The notes below the pieces were generated by a model. It did no database searches, was not told where the DNA came from, and worked only from the letters and a program-made list of their open reading frames with translations. Positions 45,067-53,581 of a DNA stretch of 64,000 nucleotides are shown piece after piece. Source of the DNA: an uncultured Acetatifactor sp. (GTDB lineage: Bacteria; Bacillota; Clostridia; Lachnospirales; Lachnospiraceae); the NCBI GenBank assembly GCA_910578815.1, contig CAJTSE010000003.1:219645-283644 (forward strand), written 5' to 3'. Numbering within the stretch: position 1 is the first letter of the stretch; each line of letters starts with the position of its first letter. The position numbers and the translations under genes were made by a program.

Positions 45067-45686
45067 AAGAGGCGTTAAGGCTATCGGTGATGGTTTTATT
45101 TCACCCCATAGCAACCTTTGAATACATAAAAAGACACAGAGAAGAGATCGGATACTGGGTGATCCCGGTAATCATCTTTCTGGCGCTGATCATGCAGATT
45201 ATTTCCATATATGGAACTCATTACCCGCTGGCTTCGGTAGATGTGAAAAATGCCAATATTCTTTTCGAGAGTGCCAAGGTATTTCTTCCGGTGGTGACCT
45301 GGGGGGTGGCGTCCTATGCCATGACCACTATTCTTGACGGGGAGACGAAGTTTCTGGAATCCATGCTTGCCATAAGCTATTCCATGATACCTTTTCTGAT
45401 TATCGTTCCCCTGCTGACTCTTTTTTCAAGGATACTGGAAATCGGACAGAGCAGTCTGTATTACGGGATTTATGGGGCAATGCTTTTCTGGATTGTGGCA
45501 ATGTTCCTGATGGCCATGAAGGAGATGAATCACTTCACCTTGGGTAAAACGGCGGTGGTAACTATGCTTTCCCTTTTTACCATGATGTTGATCTGGGCGT
45601 CGGCAGCGCTGTTGTTTTCTTTGTCAATGCAGTTTATTACTTTTGTGAAGGAAGTAATCATGGAAGCGAGGTACCTGTTCGGATGA
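45063..45686 (+). CDS. YIP1 family membrane protein
   Basis: A protein of 207 residues with five membrane helices and the Yip1-type start (MVLFHPIATFEYIKRHREE). Bacterial Yip1-domain proteins have no settled function. It overlaps the propeller gene and the DUF5696 gene by four bases each (ATGA), so all three are co-translated. Confidence 0.85.
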   Translation: MKEALRLSVMVLFHPIATFEYIKRHREEIGYWVIPVIIFLALIMQIISIYGTHYPLASVDVKNANILFESAKVFLPVVTWGVASYAMTTILDGETKFLESMLAISYSMIPFLIIVPLLTLFSRILEIGQSSLYYGIYGAMLFWIVAMFLMAMKEMNHFTLGKTAVVTMLSLFTMMLIWASAALLFSLSMQFITFVKEVIMEARYLFG

Positions 45687-47854
45687 AAACAAAAAGGTTG
45701 ATACAAGTCCTGCTTCTGATATGCACCGTTTTTCTCTGTGCCTGCGGGGACGCAAAGAATGAACGGAAAACGGCGACCGTATCCTATGTTTCGGAAGGCA
45801 GCAGCGACAGCAGGATTGAAAATGAAAGATATGAGCTGACTCTGGAAGAGAACTATTCCGTTATGATACTTAAGGACAAGGTGACGGGAGAAATCTGGTC
45901 TTCTTCTCCTACGGATGAAAATTTTGACAGGGAAAGCCTGAATCCTCTCTGGCAGAAGAAGACGTCGTCGGTTTTGCAGATCGGGTATACCAATATTGCC
46001 GCAGGCCTGGGTGTTATTAATAACTCGGCTTTGCAGCAGATGGATTATACGGCGGCCGGCCGGCTGGATGGGAATGTGCTCTATGTGAGCTATGATCTGT
46101 TACAGCCCGGAATCAAGCTGACCCTTGCTTTTTCCCTGGAAGAGGACGGGTTTCGGGTAAAGGTTCCCTATGAGGGGATAGAAGAATACGGGGATACCTT
46201 TTCCCTGGTCAGTGTGGTGGTACTTCCCTTTATGGGAGGTGCTGCAGATGTATCGGAAGGTTATTATCTGTATCCCGACGGCTCCGGAGCAATCATGGAA
46301 TTTCAGGATATTGCCCATATCGGGGTCAGCAATTATTCCTATGAGATCTATGGGAATATGGAAAAGTACGAGGAAATGTGTACGGAATTTGAACCGGAGC
46401 TTCCGCAGGTGATGCTCCCGGTATACGGTGTCAAGATGGAAGACAGAGGTTATCTTGCAGTAATCACCCAGGGGGAGGCAGATTCCCGGATTACCATATC
46501 CTGCTCCACCAAGGTAATACCCCTTAACGGTATATATGGAGAATTTATCTACCGCAGAGGGTTTGAGGATGCCAGGGTAAAGACCAGCACGGTTTTATCT
46601 TATGCCAGCGGCCTGATCGAAGGAGACAGGGAGATCTATTACCGGTTTCTTGAGAAGGGTGCGGCAGACTACAGCCATATGGCGGTTAATTACCGTGAAT
46701 ACCTGCAGGCGGAAGGCATCCAATACGGCGGGGATAGGGGGGAATATCCCCTGATGCTGGACATTTTGATGGGAATTGAAGAGGAAGGGCTTCTCTTCGA
46801 TGAGTTTAAGCAGACTACCAGCTTTGAGCAGGCGGAGAGTATGATGTCCGAACTGACGGCGGCCGGTACGGCCGGGCTGCAGATTAATCTGAAGGGCTAT
46901 ACGAAGGACGGATATAATTCGGAACCGTTGAAATTCGGTATCAACAGCGCCATCGGCGGAAAAAGCGGGTTGGAAAAATTTTTGCGGGCAGCCGGGGAGG
47001 TCCGGGTGCCGGTTACCCTGGACATGAATATCCTGAACGCCTGGAACAGGAAAGGTGGATTTTCCACCCGGACGGATATTATCTATCTGGGAAATTACAC
47101 GGTTCTCACAGATCAGGACAAAGCGCTGTTTTTGTTAAGTCCTGAGGTGGCAAAGAAAAGGATGGAAAAATTTACCGGGAAGGCGCGGAGCTTTGAAATT
47201 GCGGGTTACTCCTTGAGCGGATTGGCGGATGTGCTGGCCTATAATTATAATGACGGCCATCGTTATAGTGCGGAGGACACCATTGGAATCTGGCGGGATA
47301 TTTTAAAGGAACTTAAGGAAAATGCGTACCGGGTGACGGTGACCGGAGGAAACGGCTATGTGTTTGGCTATGTAGACTGCATGAAGGATATACCGGAAGA
47401 AGATCTGGGCTTTCGCTATACGACCAGAAACGTTCCATTTTATCAGATGGTGGTGCATGGCATGGCTGATTATACCATGAAGGCGGGAAATCTGTCCGGG
47501 GATCTGGAGACGGCAAAGCTCAAGTGGATCGAGTACGGCTGTGTTCCTTATTTTGAACTGACATACGAGGGCTCCGAGGACTTGATGCACACCTCTTATA
47601 ATCAGTTGTTTACCTCCAGGTATGACAGCTGGAAGGAGGACGTGATCGGGCTGTATACGGAGATGAAGGAGGCGGTGGGCGGGCTGCGCAGCCTGACGAT
47701 GGAAGAACACGCCGATCTGTCCGGCGGCCTGTACCGGGTTACCTACAGTGACGGAACCAGGGTTTATGTGAACTACTCGTATGACGAGCGGGAAGCGGAC
47801 GGAATTACGGTTTCGGCCAGAGGCTATCAAGTGGTGAAGGGGGAAGAGCCATGA
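45683..47854 (+). CDS. DUF5696 lipoprotein
   Basis: A protein of 723 residues. A lipoprotein signal peptide with the box LCAC near residue 20 places it on the outer face of the membrane. The N-terminal ~300 residues are beta-rich, with a glycosidase-like look (RYELTLEENYSVMILKDKVT; YYLYPDGSGAIMEFQ). The central part (about 350-600) resembles a TIM-barrel enzyme fold. The end fits DUF5696. Family members occur with sugar importers; whether it cuts or only binds glycans is unknown. It overlaps both flanking genes by four bases. Confidence 0.8.
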   Translation: MKTKRLIQVLLLICTVFLCACGDAKNERKTATVSYVSEGSSDSRIENERYELTLEENYSVMILKDKVTGEIWSSSPTDENFDRESLNPLWQKKTSSVLQIGYTNIAAGLGVINNSALQQMDYTAAGRLDGNVLYVSYDLLQPGIKLTLAFSLEEDGFRVKVPYEGIEEYGDTFSLVSVVVLPFMGGAADVSEGYYLYPDGSGAIMEFQDIAHIGVSNYSYEIYGNMEKYEEMCTEFEPELPQVMLPVYGVKMEDRGYLAVITQGEADSRITISCSTKVIPLNGIYGEFIYRRGFEDARVKTSTVLSYASGLIEGDREIYYRFLEKGAADYSHMAVNYREYLQAEGIQYGGDRGEYPLMLDILMGIEEEGLLFDEFKQTTSFEQAESMMSELTAAGTAGLQINLKGYTKDGYNSEPLKFGINSAIGGKSGLEKFLRAAGEVRVPVTLDMNILNAWNRKGGFSTRTDIIYLGNYTVLTDQDKALFLLSPEVAKKRMEKFTGKARSFEIAGYSLSGLADVLAYNYNDGHRYSAEDTIGIWRDILKELKENAYRVTVTGGNGYVFGYVDCMKDIPEEDLGFRYTTRNVPFYQMVVHGMADYTMKAGNLSGDLETAKLKWIEYGCVPYFELTYEGSEDLMHTSYNQLFTSRYDSWKEDVIGLYTEMKEAVGGLRSLTMEEHADLSGGLYRVTYSDGTRVYVNYSYDEREADGITVSARGYQVVKGEEP

Positions 47855-48729
47855 AAGGTAAAAAGCTTCATATGACAATCAATCGCAGGAGAGGAATTGA
47901 GGCATTTATTTTTCTGCTTCCGTGGCTCATTGGACTCTGTCTCTTTTTCATCTATCCGATTATTGTTTCGGTGAGGCTCAGCTTCAGTGAGATTACCAAG
48001 TTTAAGGGCTTCATTATGGAATGGGTCGGCCTGAATAATTATAACTATATTTTCCTGTATGATACAAAATTCGTGCCCACTTTCTTACAGGTGATGGCAG
48101 ATACACTGTTGAATACGCCTATTTCACTGGTGTTTTCGCTGCTGATTGCCATACTGATCAACCGGCCCATGAAGGCCAGAGGTTTTTTCAGGACGGTATT
48201 TTTTATTCCGGTGCTGTTAGGAAGCGGTTACGTGATGAAGCAGCTGCTGGGCATGGGGGCGGATACTACCAGTATCACGCAGGGAATCATGGTACCGGAG
48301 CAGATGCTGGATTTACTGGGGCCTACCTTTTCTCCCATTGTACAGTCGGTGCTGGACCGCATTACCATTGTGTTCTGGAAATCGGGAGTGCAGATTGTGC
48401 TGTTTCTGGCGGGGCTTCAGGGGATTTCATCCTCTCTGTATGAAGCGGCGAAGGTGGACGGGGCCACTCAGTGGGAAATGTTCTGGAAGATTACGCTGCC
48501 GCTGATTTCACCGGTGATACTGTTAAATTTCGTATACACCATGGTAGCTTTCTTTACGGACTCCAACAATGCGCTGGTGGATTATATCGTGACACAGATT
48601 TTTAAGAATCAGCAGTTTGAATATGGCGCCGCTATGAGCTGGGTGTATTTTGTATTTTCCTTTACAATCTGTATGGTGGTAATCGCCGTACTCAGGAAGC
48701 GGACCTATAACATGGGTGACCGGGGGTAG
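47851..48729 (+). CDS. sugar ABC transporter permease, importer 2
   Basis: A permease of 292 residues with six membrane helices and the EAA loop YEAAKVDGATQWEMFWKITL. It overlaps the DUF5696 gene by four bases and pairs with the next permease. The sequence differs enough from importer 1 to suggest a separate transporter rather than a tandem copy. Confidence 0.94.
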   Translation: MKGKKLHMTINRRRGIEAFIFLLPWLIGLCLFFIYPIIVSVRLSFSEITKFKGFIMEWVGLNNYNYIFLYDTKFVPTFLQVMADTLLNTPISLVFSLLIAILINRPMKARGFFRTVFFIPVLLGSGYVMKQLLGMGADTTSITQGIMVPEQMLDLLGPTFSPIVQSVLDRITIVFWKSGVQIVLFLAGLQGISSSLYEAAKVDGATQWEMFWKITLPLISPVILLNFVYTMVAFFTDSNNALVDYIVTQIFKNQQFEYGAAMSWVYFVFSFTICMVVIAVLRKRTYNMGDRG

Positions 48730-48734
48730 CAAAT

Positions 48735-49694
48735 ATGAGATTAAAATTGGAAAAGCTGTTGGTGGAAAGTCTGACAGCACAGAGAAAGGATACGGGAAAG
48801 CGGAAGGCAAAGAGCTTTGTGGTTCGCCTGCTGTTTTACCTGGTGGTCTGTGATCTGGCATTTGTATTTCTGTATCCTTTTATTACGGTGATTGTGGATT
48901 CACTGAAAACGGACAGCGATATTGTCAATATTACCGTGAAGTGGCTTCCCAGCTCTCCGGAGTGGAACAATTATGTGGTGGCGTGGAAGAGGCTGAAGTA
49001 TGTTCAGTATTTTACCAATTCCATGGTGGTCTGCGCCCTTTCCACCCTGGGGCATGTATTTGCCTGCTCCTTTGCAGGGTATGCCTTTGCCAGGTACAAT
49101 TTCAGGTTTAAAAACATATTGTTTGGGCTGGTGGTGCTGACGATGCTGGTGCCTGCTCAGGTGTTGATTTTCCCTCTTTATATGCAGTATTCCAACTGGG
49201 GCTGGATCAATACTTATCTGCCGCTGATTGTGCCCACCTTTTTCGGCTTTGGTTTGAGCGGAGGCTTTTTTATCTTCCTGTTCCGCCAGTTCTTTGCGGG
49301 GCTGCCCTATGAGATGGAAGAAGCGGCCAGGATTGACGGCTGCGGCGCCTTTAAGACTTTTTTCCGCATTATGATACCCATGGCGAAATCTTCGGTTCTT
49401 GTATGCTGCGTGCTTTCCATCGTGTGGCATTGGAACGATTACTTTGAGCCGGGGGTCTATGTGACAAATATAGATAAGATGCTTCTGCCCAGCAGACTGC
49501 CGGTTCTTTACAGTCTGTTGAATGCGGAACAGTTTGATACGATTCACGTCAATGAGCTGGACAATATTATTTTTAACGAGGCCATGCTGATGGCAGCTAC
49601 GTTCCTCGTGATTTTGCCCATATTGGTTATTTATTCTATTCTGCAGAAAAAGTTTATGGAAGGAGTGGAGAGATCAGGACTTACCGGAATCTAA
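48735..49694 (+). CDS. carbohydrate ABC transporter permease, importer 2
   Basis: A permease of 319 residues with an N-terminal extension (about 25 residues) before the first helix, six membrane helices and the EAA loop MEEAARIDGCGAFKTFFRIM. It follows its partner by five bases. The likely binding protein is the lipoprotein at 49893-51632. Confidence 0.94.
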   Translation: MRLKLEKLLVESLTAQRKDTGKRKAKSFVVRLLFYLVVCDLAFVFLYPFITVIVDSLKTDSDIVNITVKWLPSSPEWNNYVVAWKRLKYVQYFTNSMVVCALSTLGHVFACSFAGYAFARYNFRFKNILFGLVVLTMLVPAQVLIFPLYMQYSNWGWINTYLPLIVPTFFGFGLSGGFFIFLFRQFFAGLPYEMEEAARIDGCGAFKTFFRIMIPMAKSSVLVCCVLSIVWHWNDYFEPGVYVTNIDKMLLPSRLPVLYSLLNAEQFDTIHVNELDNIIFNEAMLMAATFLVILPILVIYSILQKKFMEGVERSGLTGI

Positions 49695-49814
49695 GGAAGC
49701 GCTGATGAAATCATCGCTTCCTCAGAGCCTCCGGCGGGTGCGCACGGATTTGCAGGGGTTTTTGTTGCTTCGCAACGCAAATCCGGCGCGGAAAACGCTT
49801 TAATCAGCGTTTCC
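49695..49814. repeat. 120-base palindromic element with 12-base inverted ends
   Basis: GGAAGCGCTGAT (49695-49706) and ATCAGCGTTTCC (49803-49814) are inverted copies with one mismatch. Inside are a long stem (CGGATTTGC/GCAAATCCG with an inner GTTGC-TTC-GCAAC hairpin) and GGAAAACGCT/AGCGTTTCC. It begins exactly after the permease stop. It resembles a small non-autonomous repeat (MITE-like) and may also act as a partial terminator before the binding-protein gene. Confidence 0.6.
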
Positions 49815-49892
49815 CTAAAAGGGAGGAAACGTGCAGAATGGATAAATATATATAGAACAGGTAACAGGATTAAAATGTTAGGAGGATTTAGT

Positions 49893-51632
49893 ATGAAATT
49901 TAAAAAAATGAAAAAAGCTATTGCACTGGCAAGCGTGCTGACAATGGTACTCCCGCTGGCAGCCTGCGGCGGAAATGACGGCGGCAATTCCTCACAGGGC
50001 AGTGACAATGGCAGTCAGAATCAAAGCCAGGAATCCAATAGCGACAGTACTGCCGGAAACGAAAGCAGCAGTCAGCAGTCGGAAGCTCAGGGGAAACCGG
50101 AAGCATCTTACCCGGATGATGTAACACTTACTTATTATCTCAGAGGCGGCACAGCGGAATATGAGCCCTATCTGTATAAGGACCTGGTAGGTATGCAGAA
50201 AATTCAGGAAGCAACTGGCATTACCCTTGACTATGAGGTGGTCTGCGGGGACAGTGACAACATTCAGACACAGTATCTTGCCATGATTCAGAGCGGTAAA
50301 TATCCCGATGTCATTCAGTGGCTTCACAAGGAGTCTTATAATGGCGGTGTGGATCAGCTCTACAACGACGGTGTCATCATCGAGCTGAACGACCTGATTG
50401 AGAATCATATGCCCAACCTGAAGAAAATTCTGGATGAGCATCCTAACCTGGCAAAGGACATGATGAACGACAAAGGGCAATACTTATACTTTACCAAGCT
50501 GAATCCGCTGGAGAGCCAGGATGACCTTGTGGGTATCTGTAATTTCGGTTTCCTGATGAGAAAGGACTGGCTGGAAAATGTGGGCTTAAATGCCCCTACG
50601 ACGATTGACGAGTGGTATGAGGTTCTGAAAGCGTTCAAGACCCAGGATCCCAACGGCAACGGCATTGACGACGAGATTCCCTTTGACGCAGGCGCTGCGG
50701 GCCTGAATCTGTTCTACCCTGCATTCGATATTCTGAACGGAATTTATGTGGATCCCGCTACAGGCAAGGTGGGCTACGGTCCGTACAGCGAAAATTACAG
50801 AGAGTTTCTGACCACCATGAACAAGTGGTATTCCGAAGGATTGATCGGTAATATCTGGGCGGAGGAAGGAAGTTACGCCATTGCTGACGGCAGCTCCACG
50901 GATGAGCATATTTACGGTGATATTGCAGGTTCCTGGAAAGGTCTTGCAAACAACTGGGAACAGAGACTGCCCGGCATTCTGGAGAAGAACCCCAATGCGG
51001 ATCTTGTGGCATGTATCTGGCCCTATTCCACAGTGAGCTCCGGTGTGCAGTATACCCCTAATACCTATTATTCCACCATTGACAGGACCACTACCTGTAT
51101 TTCCGTGGACTGCAAGTACCCTGAGGCTGCTGCAAAGCTGATTGATTATATGTACAGTGAAGAGGGCGGAATGTATCTGACCTGGGGTGTGGAAGGCGAG
51201 ACTTACTCAACCGATGCAAACGGCAGGCATGAATGGACCGATTACGGCAATGAAGTGATTGAATATTATGACGGCAGTTTTCCGAGAAAGTTTACTTATG
51301 CAATGGCTCATGTAAGTTTCCCCAGATTCGGTCAGAATGATGTCAGCAATACTTATGGCGATGAGTATGCCAATGCCTGCGACATCTGGTCGAAGTGTGA
51401 CGTTTCCCTGATTTACCCCGGAGCGATTGCCATCACACAGGATGAGCTGGATGCGGCAATCGGCGCTGAGTCGGATATGGGTGATTACATCAGCGAAATG
51501 CAGATGAAGTTTATCACCGGCGAAGAGCCCCTGACGAATTTCGACACCTACCTGGAAGAGCTGAAGAAGAAGGGTGTTGAAGATTATATCAAAGTTTATC
51601 AGGACGCATTTGACAGATATAATGCAAGATAA
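49893..51632 (+). CDS. sugar-binding lipoprotein of ABC importer 2
   Basis: A protein of about 579 residues with a lipoprotein signal peptide (box LAAC, about residue 25), a serine/asparagine/glutamine-rich linker (about 30-70) and an extracellular solute-binding domain. A loop DPNGNGIDDEIPFD looks like a calcium-binding EF-hand-type site. ATG 49893 is chosen because AGGAGG lies just ahead of it. Paralogous to the lipoprotein at 52024-53562. It probably delivers pectin-derived oligosaccharides to the permeases at 47851-49694. Confidence 0.92.
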   Translation: MKFKKMKKAIALASVLTMVLPLAACGGNDGGNSSQGSDNGSQNQSQESNSDSTAGNESSSQQSEAQGKPEASYPDDVTLTYYLRGGTAEYEPYLYKDLVGMQKIQEATGITLDYEVVCGDSDNIQTQYLAMIQSGKYPDVIQWLHKESYNGGVDQLYNDGVIIELNDLIENHMPNLKKILDEHPNLAKDMMNDKGQYLYFTKLNPLESQDDLVGICNFGFLMRKDWLENVGLNAPTTIDEWYEVLKAFKTQDPNGNGIDDEIPFDAGAAGLNLFYPAFDILNGIYVDPATGKVGYGPYSENYREFLTTMNKWYSEGLIGNIWAEEGSYAIADGSSTDEHIYGDIAGSWKGLANNWEQRLPGILEKNPNADLVACIWPYSTVSSGVQYTPNTYYSTIDRTTTCISVDCKYPEAAAKLIDYMYSEEGGMYLTWGVEGETYSTDANGRHEWTDYGNEVIEYYDGSFPRKFTYAMAHVSFPRFGQNDVSNTYGDEYANACDIWSKCDVSLIYPGAIAITQDELDAAIGAESDMGDYISEMQMKFITGEEPLTNFDTYLEELKKKGVEDYIKVYQDAFDRYNAR

Positions 51633-51651
51633 ATAAAGATATGATATAATA

Positions 51652-51812
51652 GCCGCAAAGGAAAAACAAGCGACGCGTTGCGTCATTTGTTTTTCCTGCG
51701 GCATTAACGAGAAAGCGTTTGACGAAGTCAAACAGAAAGTGCAATGCGAACGAAGTTTGCATTCAGCACGAGCTTTCGAGTATAAGCCGCAAAGCGGATA
51801 ATGCGTTTTTTT
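51652..51812 (+). ncRNA. structured intergenic RNA candidate
   Basis: A long hairpin comes first (51652-51702: GCCGCA/TGCGGC, GGAAAAACAA/TTGTTTTTCC, GACGC/GCGTC). A three-way junction follows (51711-51777: closing GAAAGC/GCTTTC, arms GTTTGAC-GAA-GTCAAAC and GTGC...GCAC around AATGCGAAC-GAA-GTTTGCATT). Then come CCGCAAAGCGG and a run of seven T's. I see no gene in the gap 51633-52023. It could be a terminator plus a 3'-end RNA, a leader of the next gene, or a repeat element; no known RNA family was recognised. Confidence 0.45.
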
Positions 51813-52023
51813 GAGGGAAGGGGATATAATAGATTTCTGATAATGGAAGCCTGTTCTGGATTCTATTACAGATAACGTAACGGATATTCGGATTCGTGGA
51901 TAAGTTCACGAATCCGAATGTTGATATTAGCGCTGGAATGTCTGAAAACCGGCATTGTTTACAGGCAGATTAGTTTGCCTTGGGATTGTGAGTGTCCGCT
52001 TCAGCGGGCAGATGGGAGTTGGT

Positions 52024-53562
52024 ATGAAAAGGTTACTGGCAGTATGCTGGACGTTCTTTTTATTGGCCGGGAGCCTGGCGGGATGCGGGAGGGGCGATGA
52101 AGAGACTGCGCCGGAGGAAATTGTATGGGTGTTGCTGGAAGAGGACGAAAAGCTGTTTAACAGTCTTTCTGGCATTGAAAAAATTGAAGAAGCCACAGGG
52201 GTCGATATAACTTTTAAGCTGATGACGAAGGAAGAATATAATTATATGCTGGCGTCTGGGAAGTATCCGGATGTCATGGCGGCATATCTGTATAACGGGG
52301 AGGTTCTGGACCTGTATAACAGGGGTGTTGCAATAGAGGTTTCCAAGCTGGTGGAAAATAATTCCACGTATCTTAAAGCAATATACGAGGACAACCCGGA
52401 TATTTACCAGGAGGTACAGACGAACGACGGAAAGCTGATCTATTTTCCTTCCCTGAATCCCATGAAGTCCGATGAGGATTTTTATCGTCTGGCTTATTCC
52501 GGGCTGTTGATCCGTCAGGACTGGCTGGATAAGCTGGGGCTTGAAATACCCACGGATATAGAGGAATGGCACAGAGTACTGACGGCATTTAGACAAAAGG
52601 ATCCCAATGGTAACGGCATAGCGGACGAGATTCCCTTTGACGACTATCGCTATCAGTTGTTTGCATCTTCCTTCGGGGTTTTTGAAGGAATATTGTTAAG
52701 CGATGGGAATCGGGTAACTTATGGGCCCATGGAAGACGGATATAAGGAATTTTTACAGACTATGAACCAGTGGTATGAAGAAGGACTGATCGGGCAGAGC
52801 GCCGTCACCGGCTCCAGTAAATGGAGCGAAGCCAATATCATCAATGATATTTCCGGCTCCTTCTATGGCTTGGATAACGCTTGGCGGGTATATCTTCCGT
52901 CTCTGCTGGAAGCCAATGGCGAGGCAGCGCTGACGGCGGTGCCTATCCCAAAGGCGAAGGACGGGAAATCCTATGCGTACACGGCAAATTTAAAAACCCA
53001 TATCCGGAATCAGGTAACCGTGATTACCAGCGCGTGCAGGAATCCGGAGGCCGCCATGAAGGTGATTGATTACATGTACAGTGAGGAAGGATCGGATTAT
53101 CTGACCTGGGGAATCGAGGGGGAGACCTATCAGATCGGCGCCAACGGTGCAAAGTATCTGCTGCCGGGCGCTTTGGAGGTGGAAGAGGACGGGTATATGA
53201 AGCTGCATCATGTGGCCATCGGGCATGTTGCGTTTCCGAAATATGACGGAGAGACGGTGGTGCTGCAGACTTATCCGGAAGAGCAGCTTATTGCGGAAAA
53301 GGTCTGGGCAGACTGTGACATCTCGCTGATTTATCCGCCCAATATTTTATTCCCGGCCGGAGATCGGGAAAAGATCAACGAGCTGCTGCCGGACATCGGA
53401 AAGTATGTGGAAGAAATGCGTATGGCTTATGTGACGGGGGAGAAGTCTCTTGATACCTTTGATGAATTCAGAGCAACATTAAAGGAGATGGGGATAGAAG
53501 AGGTTATTGAAATATATGAAAAAAATTATAAAATATACCTGGAGAAAGGAGCGCCCCGCTGA
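52024..53562 (+). CDS. second sugar-binding lipoprotein, paralog of the previous
   Basis: A protein of about 512 residues with a lipoprotein signal (box LAGC, about residue 21) and a solute-binding domain clearly related to 49893-51632 (shared DPNGNGIADEIPFD loop, SGKYPDVM, YMYSEEGSDYLTWGIEGETY). It lacks the serine-rich linker. GGGAG lies ahead of ATG 52024. No further permease pair follows, so it probably uses importer 2 with a different sugar preference. Confidence 0.9.
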   Translation: MKRLLAVCWTFFLLAGSLAGCGRGDEETAPEEIVWVLLEEDEKLFNSLSGIEKIEEATGVDITFKLMTKEEYNYMLASGKYPDVMAAYLYNGEVLDLYNRGVAIEVSKLVENNSTYLKAIYEDNPDIYQEVQTNDGKLIYFPSLNPMKSDEDFYRLAYSGLLIRQDWLDKLGLEIPTDIEEWHRVLTAFRQKDPNGNGIADEIPFDDYRYQLFASSFGVFEGILLSDGNRVTYGPMEDGYKEFLQTMNQWYEEGLIGQSAVTGSSKWSEANIINDISGSFYGLDNAWRVYLPSLLEANGEAALTAVPIPKAKDGKSYAYTANLKTHIRNQVTVITSACRNPEAAMKVIDYMYSEEGSDYLTWGIEGETYQIGANGAKYLLPGALEVEEDGYMKLHHVAIGHVAFPKYDGETVVLQTYPEEQLIAEKVWADCDISLIYPPNILFPAGDREKINELLPDIGKYVEEMRMAYVTGEKSLDTFDEFRATLKEMGIEEVIEIYEKNYKIYLEKGAPR

Positions 53563-53581
53563 GGCGCACGGGTGAAAAGAT

